Below, in pieces: positions 54,197 to 64,000 of a stretch of 64,000 nucleotides of DNA. A program made the translations under genes and the position numbers. The notes beneath the pieces were generated by a model. That model was not told where the DNA came from. It searched no databases and worked only from the letters and a program-made list of their open reading frames with translations. Origin of the DNA: Paramarasmius palmivorus (Eukaryota > Basidiomycota > Agaricomycetes > Agaricales > Marasmiaceae). Every line of letters begins with the position of its first letter. Within the stretch, counting starts at the first letter, position 1. Location: positions 1-64,000 of the forward strand of contig JAYKXP010000148.1 in the NCBI GenBank assembly GCA_037176845.1, in the 5' to 3' direction.

Positions 54197-55813
54197 CCGG
54201 GGAATGCATCAACATCAATGGATGTCGCACCACCACCGGGATAATTTGGAGCTGTCTCTCGGTCATTTTCATCTGCACATGGGTTGCCATCCACCCCAAC
54301 ATTCCAGTCCCAGGAACTCATTCAGCGGTAGCGATCTACCAAAATGTCGAGCTCATGGTTGTAGCGCTTCTTGCGCCAGAGTTTATGGTTCTGTGGGCGA
54401 TGAGGCAGCGGGAGCAGGCAAGAAAGATTCGAAAGAAGTTCAAGAGTGCGTGTCCACTTGGACTCTTCGTGCTGTTGCTGACGCTCTCCCCTCAGAGTAC
54501 AAGTGGGGCATGTCACACGGGTTCTTCGTTATAATGGGCGGGTTTGCGTTATACAATGGGGAGGAGTTTTGTGGGCATTTGTGGGATAGGGATCGGACAT
54601 TAGAGATTGAGGAAGCCAACTTCAGGCCATTTGAAGGAAAAGCAGAGGGATACTTTGAGAGAATCAAGGCCTATCATGAAAAGCATCAAAAGGTGGACAA
54701 CACGGTGCGTCATGAGTACCTTTTCTTTTTATATAGGACCCCATTTGATCCTTTCTTGCTGACCAGGACGAAAGCAGCAACGAGCAGACTTTGGATTCGC
54801 CTACACAAACAGAAAATCCCTTCACCACAAACCCCTCAGAGAAACTCTTGTCCCCCCCATCCGATTCTACAACTATCCTCGAATTCCTCGTTGCCAAAGG
54901 CTATATCACCCTCACCGAAGACGAAATCAAGGACAATCTCAGCCATAGTGACGTTATCACCAAATCCATCGCCGTCATCCAAACCATCTGGTTCATCATG
55001 CAAGTCATCGCTCGTGCTGTCGACGGTCTGGCTATCACGGAGCTGGAGATCATCACCGTTGGATTCGCAATTCTGAACTTTGGGACATACTTCCTATGGT
55101 GGAACAAGCCCCTGCGGGTCAGGCATCCTGTGAGGGTGTATTGGAGGCAGAGGGAAATGGACATCAAAGGGAGAGAAGGAGAGGAGGAAGAGCAAGGGAA
55201 GGAGGAAACGGAGGGTAAGGGGAAGGAAGAGAGGGAGGAAGGCTGGCTTTGTTGGCTTGGAAGGGCAGCTACCAGTGTGATTGGATACATCTGGTTCAAC
55301 ACTAGCCCCGAGGGTTTCATTTCATGGATCTTGGAGCTGGTCTTCCTCCCGCTATTGATCCCATTCCACATCTTTGACGTATGCCTCTACATCCTCCGCG
55401 ACAACGACTGCGACTACCTCGCAATCCCAATCTCCTCCCGATTAGACAACGACCCTCTTCACCTTTACATCGCCGTCTACGGAATTGCCACTCTCTTCGG
55501 CACCATCCATTGCATTCCATGGGTTTTCCAATTTCCGACTCATACCGAACAGCTGCTTTGGCGTATATCAGCTGTTGCAGTTGCAGTTGCGCCGATTGCG
55601 ATGGGGGTTTTGCATGGGTATTTTAACACGTTGATAAAATCCACGCCGGTATGGCTGGACAACATGGTCAAGACCTTGCTAGTCGTGCTTTCTCTTGCAT
55701 ACGCTGTCTTCCGCGTCACCCTTCTCATCATCGCATTCACCACCCTGCGAGATCTCACCCCGAGCGCATATCAAACCGTTCAGTGGACAACTTTCATCCC
55801 GCACATTGGATGA
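54109..55813 (+). CDS. Multi-pass membrane protein family member 5 (intact)
   Basis: The model is join(54109-54445, 54496-54704, 54767-55813), 530 residues, with introns of 50 and 62 nt in phases 1 and 0 at the same places as in the 4251 gene. It starts MLLLYALARPIASSLSAAS, then GECININGCRTTTG, a helix in IIWSCLSVIFICTWVAIHP, PEFMVLWAMRQREQ, KWGMSHGFFVIMGGFALY, GYITLTEDEIKD, LAITELEIITVGFAILNF, LAIPISSRLDNDPLHLYI, IHCIPWVFQFPTHTEQ and the end AYQTVQWTTFIPHIG. A Glu-rich insert (REGEEEEQGKEETEGKGKEE) lies after VRVYWRQ, where paralogs vary. It is a close duplicate of member 3, untranslated regions included. Function is unknown; about eight membrane helices are likely. Confidence 0.87.
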
Positions 55814-55818
55814 TTTGG

Positions 55819-55878
55819 GTATGTCTATTTCCTCTTTCACTCAACGAACGAACTGTTTAGCTAATTCGTTCTTTGTAG
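55819..55878 (+). other. 3'-UTR intron of member 5
   Basis: A 60-nt GT-AG interval (donor GTATGTC, acceptor TTCGTTCTTTGTAG) starts 5 nt after the stop, nearly matching the one at 6000-6059. Confidence 0.65.
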
Positions 55879-56450
55879 GTTCAGTGTTTGTCGATCTGTT
55901 GCTAGATCCATGCATATCTCATTTTATCGGTTTGCTTTCGATCTCGCTTATCTATATATTCCTATGCTCTGTATTATCATTTCCCTTGCTATCTCAGTAC
56001 CGCATAACACAGTATTACCCGCTGTTTCTTCGTCGCATTCAAAATTCTAACCATATATTTATAGAAAACTATACGACCGTTTTTTCTATTTAATGTCGTT
56101 GCCTTCAATATATCGTCCTATATTGCCAGAGACTCCATTCACCGATTACATTAGGGTCTTGTGCTGCCGTCGGAATCATAACTATTGACAGAACAAGTAA
56201 AGAAACATCAATGGGACAACACGGCCGTGCTTCGGACTAGTCATGGATGATCGATGAGGAAAGCTACTACAAGTCCGAAATGAGTATATCAAGCTTGGGC
56301 TGAACAGGCAATTACAGATGCATTGAGATAGTATAAAGCACAACGCGTATAGCATGTCAATGAGCGTGTTGTAAACGTGACCGCCCAAAGGTACCGGATA
56401 GCACCAGATACACGATATGCAGCTAGGCCCTTGCTGCAAGATGATGAGTG
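55879..56450. other. 3' flank of member 5
   Basis: The first 170 bases match the 3' flank of the 4251 gene. The rest has only short frames. Confidence 0.4.
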
Positions 56451-56459
56451 TATGCTACC

Positions 56460-57610
56460 GATGTCCTTCAGTTCCGAAAAGATGATTTGGATCTTTGCCC
56501 TTGAAGTATCCGTGACCTGTGTAAAAGTAACGAAGGATAAGTACCGAGTACGGTGAATGGCGCAGAATGATACTCCTTACCTTTATGGCGGATACGAGAC
56601 TGCAAATGGGACCGGAGATTAAAAGATCCCAAAGAATTTCATCGGCTCCGTGATCGGGAACCGAATTTTGACTAGGTGAAATCGTATTAGCGGGCATGGA
56701 TAAGGGGTGCAACAACACGGGACAGATGTGACGAGTCTCGGAAGAGATACGTCTTCACAGGGTACGAGGGATGAGCATCCTAAAAGGACATAAAGGTATC
56801 AGAGCTCGATATGGCTGGCAGGCCGTGTGAATACTCATCTTGGCTAAACTCTCCTTCCAAAGCTTCACGCACAAAGGAAACCGTCAAATTACACGAAAAA
56901 GATTGGCAGGCTTGGAAAACGCGAGCCCAATCATCTGACTAATACGCGCGTACAGATTGCCACCGGAAAGTCCTTGTGTCAATCTCAGTAAGCAGATAAC
57001 ACGCTAAATGCATCTGTTAGTACTCAAGAAGTGTAGATAGTTAATACTCAAGACTTACCGAGGGCGTTCCCCAAGGCTCGAAGGTACAAGAATGCCATAA
57101 TAGGCGGACAAGAGCCGAAATGCTGCATCACCCTATCTCCGCCGAAGAAACACCTCGTTGTCCAAAGATTAACGTCGACTATAGCACGGGCATAAGGTCG
57201 GGTAGCTGGCGATATAGTTCAAATAGAGATTCGTGACGCAGTCCTCACTACGAGGTGTGTCTGATAGACAACGATAATGGCCACCTTCTGTCTAGAATCA
57301 GGACAAGGATATATGTCCGACTCCGACGTCGAAGATGCAGGAACTGACGATTGAAGACTCGGAAAGCTATCAGAGTAGCCATAGGGTATATACTATCCGA
57401 TGCCTTCTCGACTTGAGAGCTGATGACTAGGAGCAGGTGCGTCAGTGACTGAATAGGCGCACGATCAATACGAACACGTACATAGGTATCGCTGCCTCAT
57501 GTTGATGAGACGACCAGCATCTTGATCGAGCGCTGGCTTCGAAAAGCCTCGTGGTGGATGTCACGTTGGAGATCCGGTACGATGCAGGACCGGTCTTCTG
57601 AGAGTAGTTT
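56460..57610. repeat. Diverged 1.2-kb segment, partner of 39.65-40.89 kb
   Basis: This is the second copy of the collinear segment described at 39650. Shared strings include GCGGGCATGGATAAGG, GGTATCAGAGCTCGA, GCATCTGTTAGTACTCAAG and TTCGAAAAGCCTCGTGG. Confidence 0.75.
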
Positions 57611-58830
57611 TTGCGAGTCTCGAGATAAGAACGTTGGGCGTTATCTGGACGTCTTGGCTTGGTAGGATACCCTAAAAAGTCGTGTCAGTCGATATCAGAT
57701 AAGTTTCGAAAATTCATTCAAGCACTCACCTTGACCTGGCTACTTGAACACATCGCCACTGCGGAAAGGGAGAATATTAGGGCATCATAGCAGTCTGTGG
57801 GTCTGAGCCCTGGAGAAATGGTAGCATTAGCTCGAGGAACAAAGAACGAGAAAGGAAGATCGGGCAAGAGATGGCATAGGTCGAAGAAGTACATGAGAGG
57901 TGTATCAAGGGAAGCAAGGGTATTATCAAAGAGTATGCAAAATGTAAATAGGTGGAAGGGACTAATGAATGATCAACACGTAGTGAATGCAAAACGGAGG
58001 AATGAGTAGTATCAACGAACCAGGTTTACCACTGCGACAGCACCTTGTATTGATATATGTACTGCGTGAGTGGGGAAGCTGCCCGAAACGTTGTAGCATC
58101 TGCGTAGCGTGAGTCAGCGTCCCTATGTCGCTCTCTTGGGCACATAAAAAGGGGTTAATGGAACAGGCAGAAGACAGAAATGCGGGAGTAAAAATGGGAT
58201 AGAAAGAGGTACGTATGGAGAATGACATCAAAAATGTAGTCCTGCAGCCTGAGCCTACTTTTATCTCTCCTCCGTATCCGTTAACCTCGTTGTAAGCTCG
58301 CGCTATGTAGTTGAATTGTTACTTGAAAGAATGTCGACGTGTCTGGACGGCAAGTGTGAGTATAGAAAATGGAAGGAGAAGCGGAGGACATACATCTGAG
58401 TCCTTTCATCCCCTTATCGCAGCCGAGTAGGTGCATCTTGGACGAGTCCATGCGCGGATGTAGATTGCCCAACAACTATTGAAGCTCGAGCGGTATTATG
58501 GCATTTATCCAGGCGACGGAGGTGCTACAGAGGAAACCAGATTGTTGAAGAGACAGGTTGGGAGGTGTTGGAGGATGTGGACGCGTTTTATGGCGTAGGG
58601 CAGGAGTGGAATGCTCGTGCTGGCCGTTGAGGTGAAGGGAGACTCTAAAGTTGTATGGTGCGCAACGGTGTGAGATATTGGCCCTGGATTTCTAGTTTGA
58701 TAGTTGACATCGACTTTAGAGTCGTTTGGTGTCGTTGAACAGAGTAGAGAGAAGGCAAGAAAACGCGGAACAAAAAAAAAGCTCCGTTGTCATCATCATT
58801 TCCCACGACGATGATGCTTCCTTTCACACG
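57611..58830 (-). other. Candidate intron-rich minus-strand gene fragment with 5' hairpin and recurrent block
   Basis: Minus-strand pieces include one starting MKGSIIVVGNDDDNGAFF at 58827, which reads through the A-run hairpin and the recurrent block (58763-58810). Another at 58281-58475 starts MLGNLHPRMDSSKMHLLG, and one near 57830 has FLELMLPFLQGSD. The order parallels the 34-35 kb candidate. The product is not recognised. Confidence 0.3.
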
Positions 58831-60271
58831 ATCACGATCAGATCTATAATCGGGCGCATATCATGTCTCCGTGAGTGTCCAACTATTCGTCTATACCTAC
58901 CCCTCATGTGCTCCATCCCCTCGTCGTTCTCAATATCCTCAAATACAATTGTCCAGTTTCTTGTTCTCTGTACTACTCCTACCGCCGCTGAACCTGTTCA
59001 AAATTATGTACATCCCGCATGTTTCGACTCGCCGACTCTCTTGGAATTACATAACAAAAAGGCAGCAAAACAACTAGTTTCTTTCTAGATCCGTAGATTC
59101 TGGTTCCATAGCCGCCCTACTAGTAGGATCACAGTAAGCACTCCCACATGATCAACCATCCATTTCTCTGATTGTCAATTGAGGACACAAAGACGTTCAG
59201 CGATGGCGACAATACTATGAGTAAAGACCGTAGATGGCCCATTCTACACTAGATCATCGCCTAGAGCAAAAGGGTAACCACGGCGGACAATACAACCAGA
59301 CATCACTCACCAAATCCAGCGGAGATCTTGGTCGATCCAGTAATAAAGGAACATGGAATTGAATGGAAGCATGGGGGATATACACCAGATAGCAATTCCA
59401 ATTGCTGCTGAAAATCGAGTGAAAAGTTCTATTCCCGTGTACCTGGCTATCATCATGCGCATAGGTTGTATGATTCGGACGAACAAGGACCGAAACGTAC
59501 CTCATATATTCGCTACGCGCTTTCTGCAAATAAATACCAACTTTCAGAATGAATACACGTCCTGAGCGTCTGGAGATCTCGAGATTCAAAGTGAGCGTAT
59601 TACATAGCGAGAAATATCGTGTGGATTTGCGAGGGACTGCCTTCAGTGTCTGATAGTCGTGGAGAACACTAATAATTACCTTTGATGTCTTCATTGAACA
59701 AGAGACCTAGTAAAAGACTACATCAGCGGCCTGACAGACAATTCAATGAGATAAAGCCTCGCCTGGGTCGTCGTAGGCTTCAGCAGCCATGGTTCGATCT
59801 TGATACCGATATATACGATAGCGTTAGCTCGAATACCAAGGGAAGCAACAAGAAAGTAGTGAAAAGAATGGGAAGAAGGGCGGCAATTCCCGAGGACACG
59901 AGTCATAACAGCAGAGAAAGGAAAATAAAGCGAATATGGCGTATACTGGGACACTACATTGGCAGGTAGTACCACAAGCAGCAGCGCTCGGCCTTGTATT
60001 AAAACCGGGTAACCGGGGAACGTAGGTTTGGTGTTGCATGATGCCTAGGCAGAGGAAGTAGTAAGTGTTCATTCTTCGAAAAATGGGCAGTAGACCAGGC
60101 TTTGATGAATAAAAGGGCAAATGGTAAAGGCGGCGAAGGAAAAGTCACGTACAGAAAATGACGCTCGTACTGACACCAGAATTATCCCTACGCTCCCTAC
60201 TTCTATTGATATCCAACTAGCTGGTGCTTAGTTATGACATTTCCACCAGATAAGCTGCCATTGGGATAATT
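58831..60271. other. Unresolved region with minus-strand coding-like pieces
   Basis: Minus-strand pieces at 59718-59975 (LGIRANAIVYIGIKIEPWLL) and near 59500 (KVGIYLQKARSEYM, ending at GTACGT) again look like small exons of the intron-rich family. No complete model could be made. Confidence 0.3.
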
Positions 60272-60559
60272 TTGACGCGTTTCTTGTTGAACAGTATGTA
60301 TGAAAGAGGCACGATTACAAAGGAAGGAAACAACATGTTAGCTCTGTCCATCTCTGAAGGCTCAAGGTTGCCCTATCGATATGAGTTCACAACAAGACAT
60401 CGAAAAAGAATGATTCTATTCATAGAATCAGGGACAAAGCCGCAGTTGGGAAGGTTGATACACGGAATACAGATAGCAATGGAAACAAGTGGGTATATAA
60501 TGGAGGCCAAAGCAGACGAACGAGATATGCAGAAGTATTTCCAGCAGGACTATCGTTGA
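60272..60559 (+). other. 95-codon ORF, partner of 37965
   Basis: The frame starts MTRFLLNSMYERGTITKEGN, and its C-terminal half aligns to the plus-strand frame at 37965-38252. It is convergent with, and ends 59 bases from, the 3' end of the intact membrane gene at 60618. It may be a small gene or part of that gene's 3' flank. Confidence 0.3.
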
Positions 60560-60617
60560 AGAGAACATCAGCTAACCAGTTCATGACAATAATCAATCGG
60601 AAGGAAAAACACCTCAA

Positions 60618-62289
60618 TCACCCAATATGCGGGATAAACATAGTCCACTGAACATCCTGATACGCACTCGACGGAAGATCCCTCAGCGCCATCAACGCAA
60701 TCACAATAAGAATAACACGAAACACAACATACGCCAAGGAAAGCAAAACCGGAACGGTCACGAAAATCCAATACGGGACACTAGGCATATCTGAACTCAG
60801 ATAACCATGTAAAACCCCCATCGTGATAGGTGAACAAGCGATTGCGACAGCGGAAATACGCCAAAGTAACTGTTCGGTATGAGTCGGAAAGTAGAATAGC
60901 CATGGGATACAATGTACGGCGCCGAAAAGAGCTGCTATCCCGTAGACGATGATGTAAATGTGGAGAGGATCTTTGTGTAGTCTGGAGGATATGGGGATCG
61001 CCATATGATTAAGGTCACCGTCTTCGTCTTCCAGGAGAGTCCAGCACGTTAAGAAGGTGTGCCATGGGACTAGAACAGGAAAGAGTAAAAGTCGGAAGAA
61101 TATGGTATCGGGGATTCGATCGGAGAAGTTGGTGGCATAGATGTAGTCGATAACAGCGAGGAAACCGTTGCGGCATATGCTCCAGATCGTCTCCTCTTGG
61201 CTCTCGATCGTATATCTCTCTGTGTGGCGCCAATACACCCGAACGGGATACCCTACCCGAAGCGGCTTGTTCCACCATAGAAAGTAAGTGCCGAGGTTGA
61301 GAAGGGCGAAACCGACAGTGATGATTTCGATTTCTGTGATGGCGAGACCTTCTACGGCACGAGCGATGACCTGGAAGATGAACCAGGTGGTTTGAATGAC
61401 GGCGATAGATTTGGAGACAAAGTCGGCGTGACTCCGGTCTTTGATTTGGTCTTCGGTAATGGTGATGTATCCTTTAGCGAGGAGAAATTCGAGGAGGCAT
61501 GATGCGTCAGATGGAGTGTTGATAAGGAGAGACTTGTCCTGTATCTGTGATATGAGAAGAATGCTGATGTATGAAAGCTGTTGTGGACTGTACCGGAAGG
61601 ACTTTCGTATTCTTTATTGTATCGTTGGCATCCTGTATCGGAAGACAAAAACTAAGAAACGCGCAGTGCAGAAATATCGAGATGGACGTACGTGGACAGG
61701 GGGCGGCTGAGGATTTTGAGTCGGTCCCTTCTGTACATACTCGTGCTGATCCCCAATCTGGCTTATCCATCTCTCAAGGCCTTCTTCTCTATCTCCTCTA
61801 GAATCATCCCACAGATACCCACAGAAGACGTCTCCATCATATAGCGCGAAGCCTCCCATGATCACAAAAAAGCCGTGTGTCATTCCCCAACCGTACTCTG
61901 TTGGGAAAGCATTAGCTAGGCACTAGAAATTAGACTGAACACGTACGTTTAAACTTTTCTCTGATCTCTTTCGCCTTCTCCCGCTGTCTCATTGCCCATA
62001 GTATCATAAATTCCGGCGCAAATATCGCAATAACCATCAATTCAACATTTTGGTAGAACACGACAGCCGGATGCCATTGTTTCTGCCGTTTTCTCACTAT
62101 CGGAATGTTGGGGTGAATGGCAACCCATGTACAAATGAAAATGACCGAGATGCAGCTCCAGATGATATCGGTAGAGGTGCGACATCCGTTAATGTCGATG
62201 CATTCACCTGTATTGGGGTCGAAAGGTGTGGTTTCGTTGGAAGAGATAGCAGAGGCGATAGGCCTTGCGAGAGCGAAGAGGTGGAGCAT
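60618..62289 (-). CDS. Multi-pass membrane protein family member 6 (intact)
   Basis: The minus-strand model is exon 1 62289-61947, exon 2 61897-61692, exon 3 61632-61594 (39 nt) and exon 4 61538-60618, giving 502 residues. Introns are 49, 59 and 55 nt, all GT-AG, in phases 1, 0 and 0. The ATG at 62289 gives MLHLFALARPIASAISS; the frame is open six bases further only from a GTG. Marks are GECIDINGCRTSTDIIWSC, PEFMILWAMRQREKAKEI, YGWGMTHGFFVIMGG, GYITITEDQIKD, LAITEIEIITVGFALLNL, KPLRVGYPVRVYW, HMAIPISSRLHKDPLHIYI, FGAVHCIPWLFYFPTHTEQ and the end AYQDVQWTMFIPHIG. It is more diverged from members 3 and 5 than these are from each other, and is the closest relative of the relic at 38.3 kb. Function is unknown. 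Confidence 0.85.
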
Positions 62290-62514
62290 TGTCACTGGAA
62301 AAAGAGTGGATACTGGAAAGGAGAGTCGAAGCCTCTAGTCCATTGGTCGTGCGGTTGTGCTGAGGAGATGAGGAGATTCGTTGTACATTTCGAGCTGTTG
62401 GAAGCGAACAGGGAGCGACGATGGGCGAAGAAAAAATTTGTGTCATGTGGATGTGGGGTTACATGACAGGTGATGTCATTCAACCGCTCGGCTCCGAGCT
62501 CCATTTCTTCTCTC
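62290..62514. other. Upstream region of member 6
   Basis: This should hold the promoter of the minus-strand gene. The upstream ORF seen in members 2, 3 and 5 is not present. No clear TATA box or other motif stands out. Confidence 0.35.
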
Positions 62515-64000
62515 ACTTACGCTCAGTCCTGCGTGTCCTCTTTTCCTCGTCGACCAATGTCCGGAATGAAGCGCCTCCCATGCTCTCGGCCTACCACATC
62601 ACCTACACTAACGCGACAAGATCTAGATCGAAGCTTCTACCGAGTAGAGTGAAGAACTTTGGTTGGACTTCGGCGATTCTTGGTGCAAGGCGAGTAGCTG
62701 GTCCACTGTTTTGTCTCCTGAACGTTGAACCATCCCAACGTCGCTTTTCAGTGGAACTCTTCCTACATCCGCCAACTCCCTGCGAAACCTAAGTACATCG
62801 TTCCTCCAACTCGCTCCTCTCGAAGCAACGACTATCGCTGGTGTCCGATACCATCAGAAGGTCCCATGTGCTCCTCTGTCCCTCTAATCACCGCTCTCCT
62901 GCCGACAAGGAACTTTTACACCCTCTCCCTCACACTCTCGCTCCCTTTCATGTCCTGTTGTCCTCCTCTAACGTCCGGGGCGACGAGCCTCCTTCCTTCC
63001 TCTCGGCTTATCACAGCCTTCCCCACTTCGTCGACTCTACCACATCAAGATCGAAATTTACAGCTATCGAAACAGGAATCCTGTCTTGTAAAGAGTAATG
63101 AGAAGGCTAGGTCAGGAGTCGCAGTCGACGGGTCTAGGTACAAGGCGAGTAGTCGGATCACGTTTTTGCTACATGAACGATCCCAACGTGGTTTTGCAGT
63201 GAAACTCTTGGCCTTATATCAGCCAACTCCCTCTACAGCCTAAATCCGTCCTCCAACTCGCTCCTCTCGAAGCAACAATCGTCCATATCCACGCCGCCGA
63301 TGCCATCAGAAGGTCATATGTGTTGGTGCCCCCTCTTTTTCCCTCTAATCACCGCTCTCCTGCCGACGAGCAACGTGGCAGAATCAGGCTTTCACGCTCT
63401 CACTCCCTTACACAATTCTTATATCCTCTCCAATTGTCCTCCTCGACTTTGACATGCTAAGATCCGGAGCGAAAGGCCTCCTTCCCTCCTCACGGCTTAT
63501 CACATCCCCACATCGTCGACTCTACCGCATCAAGATCGAAGTTTATAGCTCTCGAATATCAGAACGAGGAGATCGGCTGCAGGAGATGCTGTTTTGTGAT
63601 GGAAGAACTAGGTCAAGAGTCGCAGCCGGGGATTCTAATTCCGAGGCGAGTATCTGGTCCACGCCCCTGCTACACGAACAATCCCAACGTCGCTTTGCAG
63701 TGAAACCCTTGCCCTTATATCAGCCAACTCCCTACACAGCCTACATCCGTCCTCTAACTGCCTCGTCTCGAGGTAACGACCGTCCAAACGCATGCATGCC
63801 GCCGATGTGTTCGATATCATCAGGTCTTCTGTGTCAATGCCCCTCCTCATCTCGCTCTGATCACCGCTCTCCTGCCGACAAACACGTGCCAAAATCAGAA
63901 TCTCACACTTTCACACACTTTCACAATCCCATTCCTCGTATCCTCGACCTTAACATGCCAACATCCGGAATGAAAGGCCTCACATCCTTCACCGCATCAC
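62515..64000. repeat. Degenerate tandem array, period about 0.46-0.51 kb
   Basis: At least three units recur and the array runs off the window. The string CCGCTCTCCTGCCGAC occurs at 62891, 63352 and 63863, spacings of 461 and 511. The TCCGGAATGAA or TCCGGAGCGAA type string followed by AGGCCTC or GAGCCTC occurs near 62560, 62975, 63465 and 63968. The string CCCAACGTCGCTTT (variant CCCAACGTGGTTTT) and TTATATCAGCCAACTCCCT also recur. The units have drifted by point changes and indels. Frames across it, such as 62725-63243, are not conserved between units, so I read it as satellite-like and not coding. Confidence 0.75.

Noticed and set aside
62725..63243. A 172-codon plus-strand frame in the tandem array
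   Set aside because: The frame is not kept in the neighbouring units of the array, which argues against coding.
1..64000. tRNA, rRNA and CRISPR signals
   Set aside because: B-box-like GGTTCGAGGTC strings occur only inside the gypsy LTRs without a cloverleaf, and no rRNA-like or regularly spaced short repeats were seen.

Overview
The window is nuclear DNA of a filamentous fungus, most likely a mushroom-forming basidiomycete (Agaricomycetes). The evidence is short spliceosomal introns of about 46-72 nt, a lineage-expanded family of multi-pass membrane proteins with the CRTTTG-IIWSCLSVIF signature, Ty3/gypsy and Ty1/copia retrotransposons of fungal type, and no bacterial operon structure. I recognise no rRNA, tRNA or CRISPR. 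The assignment rests on remembered family features, not on a search.

Layout. At 1-6.1 kb lie three members of the membrane-protein family: a 5'-truncated plus-strand copy, a broken minus-strand copy with an in-frame stop and a frameshifting deletion, and an intact plus-strand copy. The stretch 6.1-10.8 kb is gene-poor. It has a decayed gag fragment and a region rich in minus-strand splice-like sites that I could not resolve into a gene. At 10.8-27.7 kb is a three-level transposon nest. A Ty3/gypsy element (347-bp LTRs, target duplication CTATC) carries a full-length, intact Ty1/copia element (265-bp LTRs, target duplication ATTCC) between its protease and reverse transcriptase, and a 944-bp hAT-like non-autonomous element (8-bp duplication CTCCAGAG) just inside its 3' LTR. 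The paired LTRs look identical by eye, so both retroelement insertions should be recent. At 28.0-28.5 kb is a short, GC-rich, hairpin-dense inverted-repeat element.

The stretch 28.5-47.8 kb has no intact gene I can defend. It holds fragments of a diverged, intron-rich, minus-strand family of unknown function, a relic of the membrane-protein family at 38.3 kb, a 1.2-kb segment repeated at 56.5-57.6 kb, and low-complexity GTCAAG-type arrays at 41-43 kb. Two more intact plus-strand membrane-family genes are at 47.9-50.1 kb (with a large extra hydrophobic block) and 54.1-55.8 kb (a close duplicate of the 4.25-kb gene, untranslated regions included). One intact minus-strand copy is at 60.6-62.3 kb. 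The right edge, 62.5-64.0 kb, is a degenerate tandem array with a period of about 0.46-0.51 kb that runs off the window.

Taken together, this is a repeat-rich locus where one membrane-protein family has repeatedly duplicated: four intact genes, one 5'-truncated at the window edge, one pseudogene and one relic. It is interleaved with a second, unrecognised intron-rich family and with recent transposon insertions. No biochemical pathway can be assigned. The features most worth following are the conserved upstream ORF and 3'-UTR intron of the membrane family, the recurrent ATCGTTTCCCACGACG block and A-run hairpins near the intron-rich regions, the C-terminal extension of the gypsy polyprotein, and the hairpin element with telomere-like repeats.
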